Positions 49,000 through 59,011 of a stretch of DNA of 64,000 nt are shown in pieces. Both the position numbers and the translations under genes were made by a program. Position 1 is the first letter of the stretch. The number at the start of each line of letters is the position of its first letter. The stretch comes from Sphaeramia orbicularis (Eukaryota > Chordata > Actinopteri > Kurtiformes > Apogonidae). Under the pieces are notes generated by a model. That model searched no databases. It was not told where the DNA came from and was given only the letters and a program-made list of their open reading frames with translations. Location: contig NC_043965.1 of the NCBI RefSeq assembly GCF_902148855.1, forward strand, positions 26,183,523 to 26,247,522, read 5' to 3'.

Positions 49000-51857
49000 A
49001 TGATTGGACAGAAGACCATTAACTCGTTTTTTTCACCGGTGTCGAAGAAGAGAGTCTCTAAGGACCTAAATGAAGCAGAGGAGGATGATAAAACCCCGGT
49101 GAGCGTCTTGTCTTTCCACTGGCCTAGCGTGTCAGGTTAAAACTTTATTTTCACTGTTTGTAATAAAATATATCAATTTAGTTGAACCAAACACTGGAGG
49201 AATGGTGTTCAGCATTGCCCAAGTTGCGTTCATGAGTACCTATGTTTGTAATTGTTGTCGAAATCAAAGACCCGGTGACCGTCGCGTTTTTCAGCTGAGA
49301 TTTGTCCACTAGCCTAGAATGTTAGGTTAACAACTTGACATCACGGGTGTTAAAATATCTGTCAGAGTTTAGCTGAAGAACCGAATACTGAAGGATTCGC
49401 GTTCAGTGTCATCCGAGCTGTGTTCAAGAGCACCTGTGTTTCCCATTGTCAAAATCGTTGCTCACAAACGCCAACGCGTGATAATGTTTGTTGTGAGCTA
49501 TCGACCGTTTCTAAAGCTACTTTCACCTCCAGCTGTACGCTTCTCACCAACTTTTTCTCTCACTAAATACACTAAAATTGTGCAGAAGAAGCCGAAATAC
49601 TCAGCGGTGGAACCCGAGCTGCCCAGTCCGCCTGACGCCCCTCTGTCCGCGGAACAGCTGGACAGGATCGCCCGCAACAAGAAAGCAGCGCAGGAGAAAC
49701 TGTCTTTGGCTCAGACACCACCGGGGTTTGGAGAGAGCTGGAGGACGGGACTGTCAAAAGAGTTTGGGAAGCCGTATTTTAAGCAAGTGAGCCACATGTG
49801 ATCACACTGTGCCCAGCATCACCGTGTTGTTCTAAACAGGTTTAATAACAGGGTTGTCCTCTTTGTCACAGTTGATAGCGTTTGTTTCTGATGAGAGGAA
49901 ACGCCACACAGTGTACCCACCTACTGAACATGTCTTCACCTGGACACAGATGTGTGACATTAAAGATGTAAGTAAACACTGACATAGTCCTGACCTGTGA
50001 TTGGAAGAGTTTACTACTCAACTCAGACTTCAGTAACTCCAAAACTACTTTGCTGTGCACAAAAACATCTGAAAACACACTTACCCAAGAAACAGAACTG
50101 TCTAATACGGGGGTGTCAAACTCATTTTAGTTCAGAGGCCACAAACAGCCCGATTTGAGCGTGAGTATTTCTTAAGCAAGCCGAACCAGTAAAATAATAG
50201 TATAATAACTTATAAATAATGAGATTTCCAAATGTGTCTTTGTTTTAGTGCACATAGAACAAAATTTAATCACTTGACGTTTAAGAAATTTATGTTAGTA
50301 CCAGTATTAAGAATAACTGTAAGTATATTTAAAATATATACAAGAATGGATTATTGCACATGAGTCCAACAAAAGTTATTTCACCTATTGATATCTATAT
50401 AAATGCATCAAAAATATTATTTACAATTTGTAGCTAATATTGTGTGTGTTTCTGTGCACAATCAAAATATTGAAGTGAAGACCTCATTTGTAATACTGCA
50501 GAGAAAAAATGTACAATATATTAAAACAGGAAAAAACGAGTGAAATGCTAGATCCTTAAGAGTAATTCCATTAATTGAAATTCCAAACAAGTACATCTTC
50601 CCAAAAAGCTAGAATGTAAATGAATTTTAATAACAATGAAGTGGTTTCTTTTTTCTGATTCTCCAAGTTCCAGGTGCACAGTAACCAAAACTGTCAGCAG
50701 CTGCAACATAGTACTGTGTAAGCATTTATGATAAAAGACAGTAATTATGTATTATGGGGTGGTACAAAACTGGCAAGGGGCTTAAATATAAATAGTCTAT
50801 TATGATTTTTATCAAGAGAGGGTCACCCAGTCTAGTCCTAGAGCTCATGGTTATGAGTATAACTGTCATCAGGAATATATCTTAGATCAGTTGATATTCA
50901 TGTAGCTGTCACCGAATATGGTGATTTTAATGAGTGGCCACAACTTTGTCAGTATCATCTGATTTTCACTTTAGTTAAAAGCCTTTGCATTTGTGTAATA
51001 TCTGTCTGTGCCTCTGACTCCAGGTGAAAGTGGTGATTCTTGGTCAGGATCCCTATCATGGCCCGAATCAAGCCCATGGATTGTGCTTCAGTGTGAAGAG
51101 ACCAGTGCCTCCTCCTCCCAGGTTTGAAACCTCTTTCTGCTTTTGTTCTCTTCCCTGTAAATCTGTTCATTTTGTTCTTTTGTTAAAATGAGGCAGAAGG
51201 AGCTTATTTTTTCACTTTTTTTTTTTTTTTTTTTTAATAGTTTGGAGAACATGTACAAAGAACTGTCCACAGATATTGAAGGCTTTGAGCATCCCGGGCA
51301 TGGAGATCTGAGTGGATGGGCCAAACAAGGTAGTTGTTTATTTTTTTCAGTCTATCTCTTTAAGAATCATGCATGTCTGTTTCACCTGACCTGTTATCTT
51401 CCTATGTTGACCTTGCCCATCAGGTGTGCTGTTGCTCAACGCTGTGTTAACTGTCCGAGCTCATCAGGCCAACTCACACAAAGACAAAGGCTGGGAGACC
51501 TTTACAGACGCTGTGGTGCTTTGGCTGAGCAACAATCTGGAAGGCCTCGTTTTCATGCTGTGGGGATCATATGCTCAGAAGAAAGGAGCTGCTATCAACA
51601 GGGTAGGTGAACCTTTTTTTGTTTGTTTTTTTCGTTTCAGTTTTAATATTAACACTGAATACATTTTTATCATATTCCTCTGTTTAAGCCTTTTTTTTTT
51701 TTTTTTCATTTTGCAGAAACGCCACCATGTCCTGCAGGCTGTGCATCCTTCACCCTTATCTGCTCATCGTGGATTCTTTGGCTGCAAACATTTTTCAAAG
51801 GCCAATGAGATACTGGTGAAATCTGGAAAGTCGCCCATAGACTGGAAGGCACTTTGA
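49000..51857 (+). CDS. ung: Uracil-DNA glycosylase, nuclear form (UNG2)
   Basis: Removes uracil from DNA as the first step of base excision repair. Exons: 49000-49098, 49586-49786, 49872-49967, 51024-51121, 51241-51329, 51424-51602, 51717-51857; 300 residues. Residues 4-11 QKTINSFF form the PCNA-binding PIP box, and the basic SKKR follows as in nuclear UNG2. The water-activating loop GQDPYHGP has Asp141. [14 protein letters not shown] carries the catalytic His264 and the DNA-intercalating Leu268. Exon 1 joins exon 2 in phase 0 at an acceptor that lies inside the mitochondrial first exon, the same arrangement as in human UNG. AATAAA lies at 52103-52108. A hAT-type repeat fragment occupies part of intron 3. 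Confidence 0.98.
49484..49786 (+). CDS. ung: Alternative first exon of ung encoding the mitochondrial form (UNG1)
   Basis: An ATG at 49484 opens 34 codons ([20 protein letters not shown], then [14 protein letters not shown]) that run without splicing into the shared exon at 49586. The segment is rich in basic, hydrophobic and hydroxylated residues without acidic ones, as expected of a mitochondrial presequence. Human UNG1 uses the same design, with 35 unique residues upstream of the internal acceptor. The resulting protein would be 301 residues. A separate promoter between 49099 and 49483 is implied. Confidence 0.88.
50108..50480. repeat. 5' part of a hAT-type nonautonomous repeat in ung intron 3
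   Basis: The wording ggggtgtcaaactcatttta, gttcagaggccacaaacagc and ccagtaaaataatagtataa is the well-known beginning of a fish hAT-type repeat. The matching 3' terminus (an inverted gagtttgacac) is not seen, so this copy is truncated. Confidence 0.65.
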
Positions 51858-52103
51858 GTAAACATGTCAGGTTTTACATCATGTGTTTAACTACAGACAA
51901 AAACCCAACCATAAGCTTTCCTTGTTTTCATGTTTGGATAATTGTTGTTTCCTAATGAAACAGTTCTTGTTGGTAGTTTACACTGCTGTTTTGTGACACT
52001 TCTTACAGTGTCTCTGTCTGTTGTTCAGTTTAAACATTGTATTTATGTTTGTGTATACTGTTAGTTTTTCTAAGAACATTAATTTTTTTTTTTATACTTC
52101 TAA

Positions 52104-52960
52104 ATAAATGGTTTAAAAAGTTGATTTAATATGTGTCTTGAGGTTTCCAAATAACACTGTTGAGTAAAACACACCTACTTCCGAAGGGGAAGGGGATGCA
52201 TATGAATCATTAAAGAATCAGCTCATCAGGGTGTTCTTTGTAGACTAGGTATAATCACGTATTACTCTGCCCTGACAGGATCAGATGAATGTGAAAAAAC
52301 ACTAAAGCAATAACAGACTTTCATAGACTACCACTGTCAGGTTAATGTAATTTTGTCATCTGTTTATTATGCTATAAGCTACATAGCATAGAAATGCATT
52401 GGTTATTAATCTGGGAGGAGGAGGTGTAAAATGTAATTAATAAGCCAAAGTAATTCAGTGTATCAATGTCACTACATTAAGAATAAATGTAATAGAAGTG
52501 AAACTGGGAAAACTATGAGTTGGAAGATATAAAATATAGATCAAGTATCAAAGATCTCTGGATTATTAGGGAAAGACTCCACTGACAACTACTGTATCAC
52601 TTATTTTGTCTTAGTTATTTTATTTTGTTTGTGAATGTTTATTGTTTGTCTCTAGATCATCTCTTCATGTATGTTTTTAGCATATTCTGTTGTCTCTGTA
52701 TATGTTTTATACCTCTGATGCATCGACTATCTGTTGGAAATTGTAGAAAAATTATAGAAAAAAAAAGATATAGATCCTCAATTTCCGTTTCCTCATCAAA
52801 AATTGACGTTGACGTGTGGGCGTGGCTCCACTTATAACGTACTGACGTCAACAGGAAGAGTTGGCAGAGGTCTGAACTACGCCTCTTCAGAGTTTTGGTC
52901 AGATTTTGTTAGTTGTAGTTAGTCCGTGTTTGTAATGTGAGGGCAGTTATTAAACTAACA
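52104..52960. promoter_or_regulatory. ung-pxmp2 intergenic region with CRE-like site
   Basis: The palindrome TGACGTCA (52843-52850) lies 111 bp upstream of the pxmp2 start codon, next to a GC-box-like gtgggcgtggc (52816-52826). Both suit a promoter of pxmp2. The rest of the interval shows no gene or clear repeat. Confidence 0.5.
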
Positions 52961-55449
52961 ATGCCTGTTCAAAGCGTGCCAGTCCGGGATGCGTCCATTC
53001 ATTACCGTTTACTGCAACAGTATCTGATTCTCCTGAAGAAATACCCCATTCTCACCAAGTCTGTAACGAGGTTTGTGGCTTTAACTGACATGTTTGGTTT
53101 GTTAATATGGTTGTTTCCAGCGAATGTTATGTTTACTTTAAAATACTTTTGGATTAAATGTTAGAAAATGTCAAATCACTCACATCTCCCCAGTCACTGT
53201 ATTTTATTCACAGTTAACGTTTGATACAATGGTTTGTATATATGTTTTTTCCCAGCTTTGTTTGCACTGACGACACACTGACCTCTCTTTTTTTTTTGTA
53301 CTTTGCCTTTAGCCAATCAGCAAGTGACAGGAAATCCTCCCCTTATGATACTCTTAATAAAGTTCATAAGATTGTGAGTATGTTAATGACTGACTGTATT
53401 TGTAACTTATTGTGTGTTTCCTTCACATTTTCAGTGGCATCCTCTCAGGTTTAGGGAATATTCTATCTCAGGTTTTGGAAGCCAGAAAAAAAGCCAGAAA
53501 TGGAGCTTCAGTCGAGGAGATTGACACAGCAGGAGTTGCACGATATGCAATTTATGGGTGAGAATTAAAATTAGAAGAATGGTATGATTTTGGTGAATAT
53601 AATCTTATTTTCCACTTGAAGCAATACATTACATGTTTTGAATTGCAATAGTACTTGCAGGTTTGGAAAAATCAAGAGACTTATAGGTACATTTTTGAGT
53701 AAAATTAACTACTAGTTAGCTATTATATTAGCTATGTTCCCAAATTCAAAATAAAATATTATCATTTAGAGCATTTATTTGCAGAGACTGAGGTCAGAAT
53801 AATAAAAATGTAGTGTTTTCACACTGTGCGCAATGTGAAGAAAACAAGTTTTTGTTCATTTTACACTGCACAAATACTAACAACTGAATCCTGGTAAGGG
53901 TTCAGAAATCAGTATTTGGTGGAATTATCCTGATTTTCAATCAGCTGACATTTGTCTCAGCACAGTCTCCACCAGTCTTTTACATTATGTTTAGGTGCTG
54001 GATTATTACCGTTTATGTGAATCACATTACAGAGATTTTCAGTAAAGTTCAGGTCTGAAATTGTGTAATTTTAGGCCAGTTTTTATTAACACACTTAAAA
54101 ATCTGTATCTGCAGAAATCATTTGTAGACTTATCCCTACCATTATATAACAGATATGTGCCTAAAGTGATTTTTCATAGTGCCGCAGCAAAATGAATCCT
54201 CAATATTACTTCACAGGCATTTGTGATTTAGTGGTATTTCTGTCCTCTCCTCTGTTTAACTGAGGCTGGGGCTCAGAGAATAGATAGAGGCTGTGTTGGA
54301 GAAACACAACAGGTGAAGGACAGGTAACCAGTAAATTGTGAAACAAGATATTTCAACCTGATTTGTTAGCAGTTTTTAATTTAATAGCAACTTCTTAGAA
54401 ACAAGACTAAATGAAAGTTGTCTAGAGCCTTTGAAACTGTCTTAGTCTGCCACAAATTCTAAAATTTGGTGAATTCTTGTAAACATAAAAATTGCCACAG
54501 TGGCCCATCCTCTACTCTGTAATTATACCTACTGACCTTTAGTGTCAGAAAGTGTAAGAGGATGCTGAAAGGGAATGCTACTATTGTAATATATGGAACA
54601 TTATTCATTTTACTGATATCATTTACATTGATAAATTATTGAGTATATGCTGACTTTTCAGTTGTGAAGAGGAATGTTGTCACTCTGCAATGTTTAGTTA
54701 TATTAAAAATAAGATGAAATCCTGCTCTGAAATAGTTTTTGTTTTTTTTAATTAAAATTAATGAACAAAAACTCTGACTTGCTGTAATTTAAACTGAGGT
54801 TTGTCAAAATGAAAGGTGTTACATTATATTTTAATATAATTTACTTCTGTATTCCTTTTACATGTAAAAACTGGCAACAAATCAAGGTAAAATTATTGTT
54901 GCTGATGCAATACCTTGTTTCAGGTTGTTTATCACGGGACCAGTGAGCCATTACTTCTACCAGCTGATGGAGGTGTGGATGCCCAGCACAGACCCGTACT
55001 GTATAATCAAACGCCTGCTCCTGGATCGGCTAATATTTGCCCCTGGCTTCTTGCTGCTCTTCTACTTAGTTATGAACCTACTGGAGGTAGGTTATTTTGA
55101 ACATTATCCATCCTTATTGTAATCAATAATACATCTACATATTAACCTGTTTCTATGTGTTCTCAGGCTAAAGGGTGGGTAGACTTTGAAAAGAAGATGA
55201 GAAGTAGTTACTGGACTGCTTTGAAGATGAACTGGAAAGTTTGGACTCCCTTCCAGTTCATTAATGTCAACTTTGTGCCTGTTCAGGTATGTGGTTCAGT
55301 AGCATCAAAGAAGTGACCAGTCAGATGCATATTGCCCCCTTTAATTATTTTACATTCTTGTGTCTCTTTTTTCTTTCCAGTTTCGGGTGCTGTTTGCCAA
55401 CATGGTGGCCTTATTTTGGTATGCCTACCTTGCATCTGTCAGGAAATGA
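52961..55449 (+). CDS. pxmp2: Peroxisomal membrane protein 2 (PMP22/Mpv17 family)
   Basis: Integral membrane protein of the peroxisome, reported in mammals as a channel for small solutes. Exons: 52961-53070, 53435-53557, 54924-55086, 55167-55286, 55381-55449; 194 residues (human 195). It starts MPVQSVPVRDASIHYRLLQQ. KKYPILTKSVTSGIL matches the family N-terminal helix, LFITGPVSHYFYQLME the second helix region, and WTPFQFINVNFVPVQFR the conserved C-terminal signature. It ends YAYLASVRK. About four membrane helices are expected. AATAAA lies at 55688-55693. Human PXMP2 is at 12q24.33, not next to UNG. Confidence 0.96.
53790..54075. repeat. Interspersed repeat, copy B, in pxmp2 intron 2
   Basis: The phrases gaagaaaacaagtttttgtt and gttcagaaatcagtatttgg, then tggaattatcctgattttca, parallel copy A at 3279-3790 in the same order. 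They match a repeat I remember from fish genomes. There are no terminal repeats or coding sequence. Confidence 0.45.
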
Positions 55450-56104
55450 AGCATCAAGATCTTTTCCACAGGAAACAAATCTGGCAAAAATCCTGCTGCC
55501 TTGTGACCTTGGTGTGAAAAGGGAGATAATACAACCAGGCTATTATAAGTCCTAATGTATTCCTGTTCCTAATCTGGATGGAACTCACAGTGGCACTGAT
55601 CAGCTTTTAACCAACTTGCTCAATGCGTTTTAACCATTACAAAGTACTACTGAGATTTTTGATGTTTGACTGTAATAACAGAATGGTAATAAAATAAAGT
55701 ACTCAAATGAAGTACTTCAGATCACTGCCAAAATGTAAAATGCAAAAGTAAACGCTGACATATCTGTGAAGACCAGCCTATCTTTTAAATACTGTAATAA
55801 TGAAAGTTTTCCAGAAGACTATAAAGAATGCCTTGGTTGTCTTTATTGTAGTTGGTCTGAACAGGATAGAGTCCTACTCAGAATAAAGATGAAGAATGGT
55901 ACAGGAAATGTTACAGAATGTGCAAAGTTTCATTATTAATACCTTTATTTTTATGTAACAGTGAACAGTTACCATTTCTTAATTAAAAAAAAAAAATCTA
56001 GATAGAAAATTAAAGTTAGAAATCTAAATAATTATCAGTACACTGACTTTTGTATCTGTTAAATAAATGAATTAAATAAAAAATAATTAAATCTGACAGT
56101 GTCC

Positions 56105-56572
56105 TCAGCCTCCTCTGAGCCGCAGAGTCATGTAGATGGTGGACAGAGGTCTCACACCATAATCCGCCAGGGTCCCCTGCATCATCTCCTTCCCTTCGTG
56201 GATTAGTCTCTGCTGGTCCACCGGAACCTGCTCTCTGGCGTAGACTTTTTTTTTGAACTCCTGCACAGTGACGTCCGGTTTAATGTCATAGGTGTTCGTC
56301 CGTCCCTTCTCATTCTTGACAAACACCTGAAACGGAGCCGGATCAGTCACCAGCAGGGACACCACGGAGCCGGTGTGCAGGCCGTAGGAGCTGAGGGGTC
56401 TGCGGTCGTCGTTCAGGGGGATATTCTGACCACTGACATACGCCAACCTCTGGCTGAGAATTGGGATGTTTAGTCTGGTCTGGATGAGGCTCTTCAGGGA
56501 GCTCACAGTGTCCCCTGGAGAGACCGTCAGGGTGTGGGGGGTCCCAGTCAGTGTTTTGATGGTTATTTCCAT
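56105..56572 (-). CDS. isg15: ISG15-type ubiquitin-like modifier
   Basis: Interferon-induced modifier that is conjugated to proteins through its C-terminal glycine. The single coding exon gives 155 residues. The first ubiquitin fold starts MEITIKTLTGTPHTLTVSPG. The second starts at about residue 80 (FQVFVKNEKGRTNTYDIKPD) and includes QRLIHEGKEM. The protein ends LRLRGG directly at the stop codon, so no C-terminal propeptide has to be removed. The start was chosen because an acceptor at 56583/56584 (ttccag|GACTGTCAGT) precedes this ATG; the longer frame upstream runs into the intron. A noncoding exon 1 probably ends at the donor near 56692. ISRE-like sites and a TATA box lie upstream. A polyadenylation signal is at 55944-55949. 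Confidence 0.93.
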   Translation of the reverse strand: MEITIKTLTGTPHTLTVSPGDTVSSLKSLIQTRLNIPILSQRLAYVSGQNIPLNDDRRPLSSYGLHTGSVVSLLVTDPAPFQVFVKNEKGRTNTYDIKPDVTVQEFKKKVYAREQVPVDQQRLIHEGKEMMQGTLADYGVRPLSTIYMTLRLRGG

Positions 56573-56788
56573 ACTGACAGTCCTGGAAGAGAATACACAC
56601 ATTACATATACAACCCCGATCTAAAGCATTTCAGCAACATTTGAAGCCTTTCATGAGATTTTCTGTAGAGGGCTAGTGCTTACCTTGAGATCACTTCGGT
56701 AACTCTCACGAATAACAGACGTCCAGCTGATGGCAAGTAAACAACTGATGCTCCGGAGCAGCTGTGACAGAGGTGTGCATCTATGCTG

Positions 56789-56870
56789 TTTTTATAATCT
56801 GCTTCGGGACCGCCTCTTATTCGCTTCAGATTCGTTTTCCATTCAACTGGCTCAATTACTTTCGGTTTCT
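56789..56870 (-). promoter_or_regulatory. isg15 promoter: TATA box and ISRE-like site
   Basis: On the minus strand, TATAAAAA lies at 56789-56796. AGAAACCGAAAGT (56858-56870) fits the interferon-stimulated response element GAAANNGAAA about 60 bp farther upstream. The order ISRE, TATA, exon 1 is what an interferon-induced gene should show. Confidence 0.75.
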
Positions 56871-57082
56871 ATTCTCCCTAACTTTGGCTGAGTTCATAAT
56901 AAACCGTGTCCACACAAGTTCATGTATGAGTTAACTTTACAATACGACCTGTTACAGTCAGTTTATTACAACAGGTTGGGCCAAGGGAACTCAGCTGTTA
57001 GTGATAAACAAGAGCAGCTGATACTTAACTCATATTTGCACTGATGATGTAATGCAACATCTACTTTACTCAGCTGATTTAA

Positions 57083-57095
57083 GGAAAACGAAACT
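57083..57095 (+). promoter_or_regulatory. Second ISRE-like site
   Basis: GGAAAACGAAACT matches the ISRE core GAAANNGAAACT. It lies about 210 bp upstream of the first site, between isg15 and the 3' end of gatc, and could be a distal element of isg15. Confidence 0.55.
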
Positions 57096-57578
57096 ATTTG
57101 ATCTCAAGGAATGTGGCTCACAAACTAAACAGACCACTTATACACCATATTAGATGAGCCTTGAATTGTGCTTATGATTTATTGAACACAAAGGTTCTGA
57201 CACCAAAATAAAAGACACATGCAAAACAGTACAATTCAGCATCATTTTACATCAAATCAGGACATATATAGATTATGATGTATAATCACAAGTCAAAACT
57301 GTGCAACACTGCAATGCATTATTTATAAACACAATGCTACTCACTCCTTTCAGTAAAATGATAGTGAAACCAAAGTGAAGCACCAACACAGCTGTCAAAG
57401 GAAACTGAAAAGTACAGATCTACAAACATGACTAGTAGACTTTTGTTTCTCAAATATAATGTCATATCTGTATTTCTTTTTGACTGTGGGTAAATGCTAA
57501 TGTCTGGGCCTTAAATAAAGTAACTCAAACTCTATACACAAAAATCTGAAAAAAATATTTAGTACACATTCATGAAGA

Positions 57579-59011
57579 TCAGAATTCAGAGTGTTTCAAC
57601 AAAGCAGTCCTATCCTCCCTCTTTGGTAGTGGAATATTTCCTGTAAAAAGAGAAGAAATCCAGGATGGTTAGATGGTACAGCAGCATTACCTTTTTTTCT
57701 GGGTAGTTCTTCTCAGTTCAACTGGACTGGTTTAGCTCTTTTGAAAATGATTCATCTCTCATCTCATCTCATTCAGTTCCAAACTGAAGAAGTCTCTTGG
57801 ATGACAGATGAAACATTTTCAAAAGAGCTAAGCCAGTCCAGTTGAACCAAGAAGAACTACCAAAAAGAATAATGACATATGTATATATGAAAATAAATGT
57901 GTTCATATTTTTTCATACCTGGTGGTGCCACAAAGTATTCTTCTATTGTTTGTTTAGACAGTCGAAGTAGTTCCTCTGCACAGTCTCCTTCTTTCGCTGT
58001 GTCATTTCTCAGGTATAACACCCTGAAAATATGTTCACAGTGGACATAATCACAGTTATAGAGTGTATTCCACTAAAGGTCAAAGGTGAGCTAGAGTTGT
58101 TGCTCATCAGTTATATGAGGTCATTACTGTGAAAACACCCACATTCAAAAAAGCTGATTTTCATAACTGTCTAAACAAATACCGTACCTGTCCTCTAGAA
58201 CAGAATCCATCGGTTCAACACCTGAAGTGTCTACAACATGGAGCTGATCCGCAAATCGGATGGCTTTCTCCAAACAGGCCAGTCCCTGTTTGGTACGGAA
58301 ATCAACCAAGGCCAGTCGCTCCAGTTTATCCACCAGGTCAGCAGGGATTTTGGCAGGCTGTAAGTTATTGGTTAGAAATTTAAGTACGTTAAATTGTTCC
58401 ACCATCATTTACATGTTCTTATACTGTACATGTAATTAAGTTTCCAGTATGTCTATGTACCTTCAAAAACCAAACCCTGTATCTGATCAGAGTGTGTCTT
58501 TGGTATGGGTTATAGCATTTTTCTTTGTTGTGGTACTACCATTTAATATGAATGTGTCAATCCCCTTAAATTACATGAGATCATTAACATACTGTTTCTT
58601 TAGAGACAATCAGATTAATCCTACGTATACATTTAACTACAGACAATGTCTTGGATGTAATTCTTAAGGATTTCACCTCAGTCACTCAGTTATATTACCT
58701 GTGGGAGCTGGTCATCTTGTACAGGTTCCCATGTTGCAACCTTTGGCACCTGGTAATCACGTCATAATTATCATCGTTATTTTTACGTATTAATACAGAC
58801 TGTGGATTAAGCAACTTTGAATTACCTTAGGATTATGTGGCTGGGAGCTGAACAAACGCGTTACACACACGTTACATGTTATGTGACTTTGCAGTTTTCT
58901 CCTGTGAAAGCTTGTTACTGAGTATCCATCGTTGAACAGATGAAAAGGACGAATGTTGTCCAGTGTTACCCCACGGCATGAACGAACAACAGCTCGGCAA
59001 AACACCAGCAT
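57579..59011 (-). CDS. gatc: Glutamyl-tRNA(Gln) amidotransferase subunit C, mitochondrial
   Basis: Subunit of the mitochondrial GatCAB complex that converts Glu-tRNA(Gln) to Gln-tRNA(Gln). Exons in transcript order: 58826-59011, 58699-58749, 58188-58357, 57919-58022, 57579-57640; 190 residues. The N-terminus ([20 protein letters not shown], rich in Arg and Ser) is a likely mitochondrial presequence. [34 protein letters not shown] and [15 protein letters not shown] are the conserved GatC segments. The last intron (57641-57918) contains a strong inverted repeat. A likely polyadenylation signal is at 57178-57183. Human GATC lies at 12q24.31. Confidence 0.95.
57691..57865. repeat. Long inverted repeat in the last gatc intron
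   Basis: The arm around 57704-57751 (ttcaactggactggtttagc, then tcttttgaaaatg) is repeated inverted around 57809-57859 (cattttcaaaagagctaagc, then cagtccagttgaac). Pairing is near perfect over about 50 bases, with a spacer of about 60 bases. The spacer wording actgaagaagtctcttggat is familiar from a dispersed fish repeat, so this is probably a MITE-like element. Confidence 0.8.
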
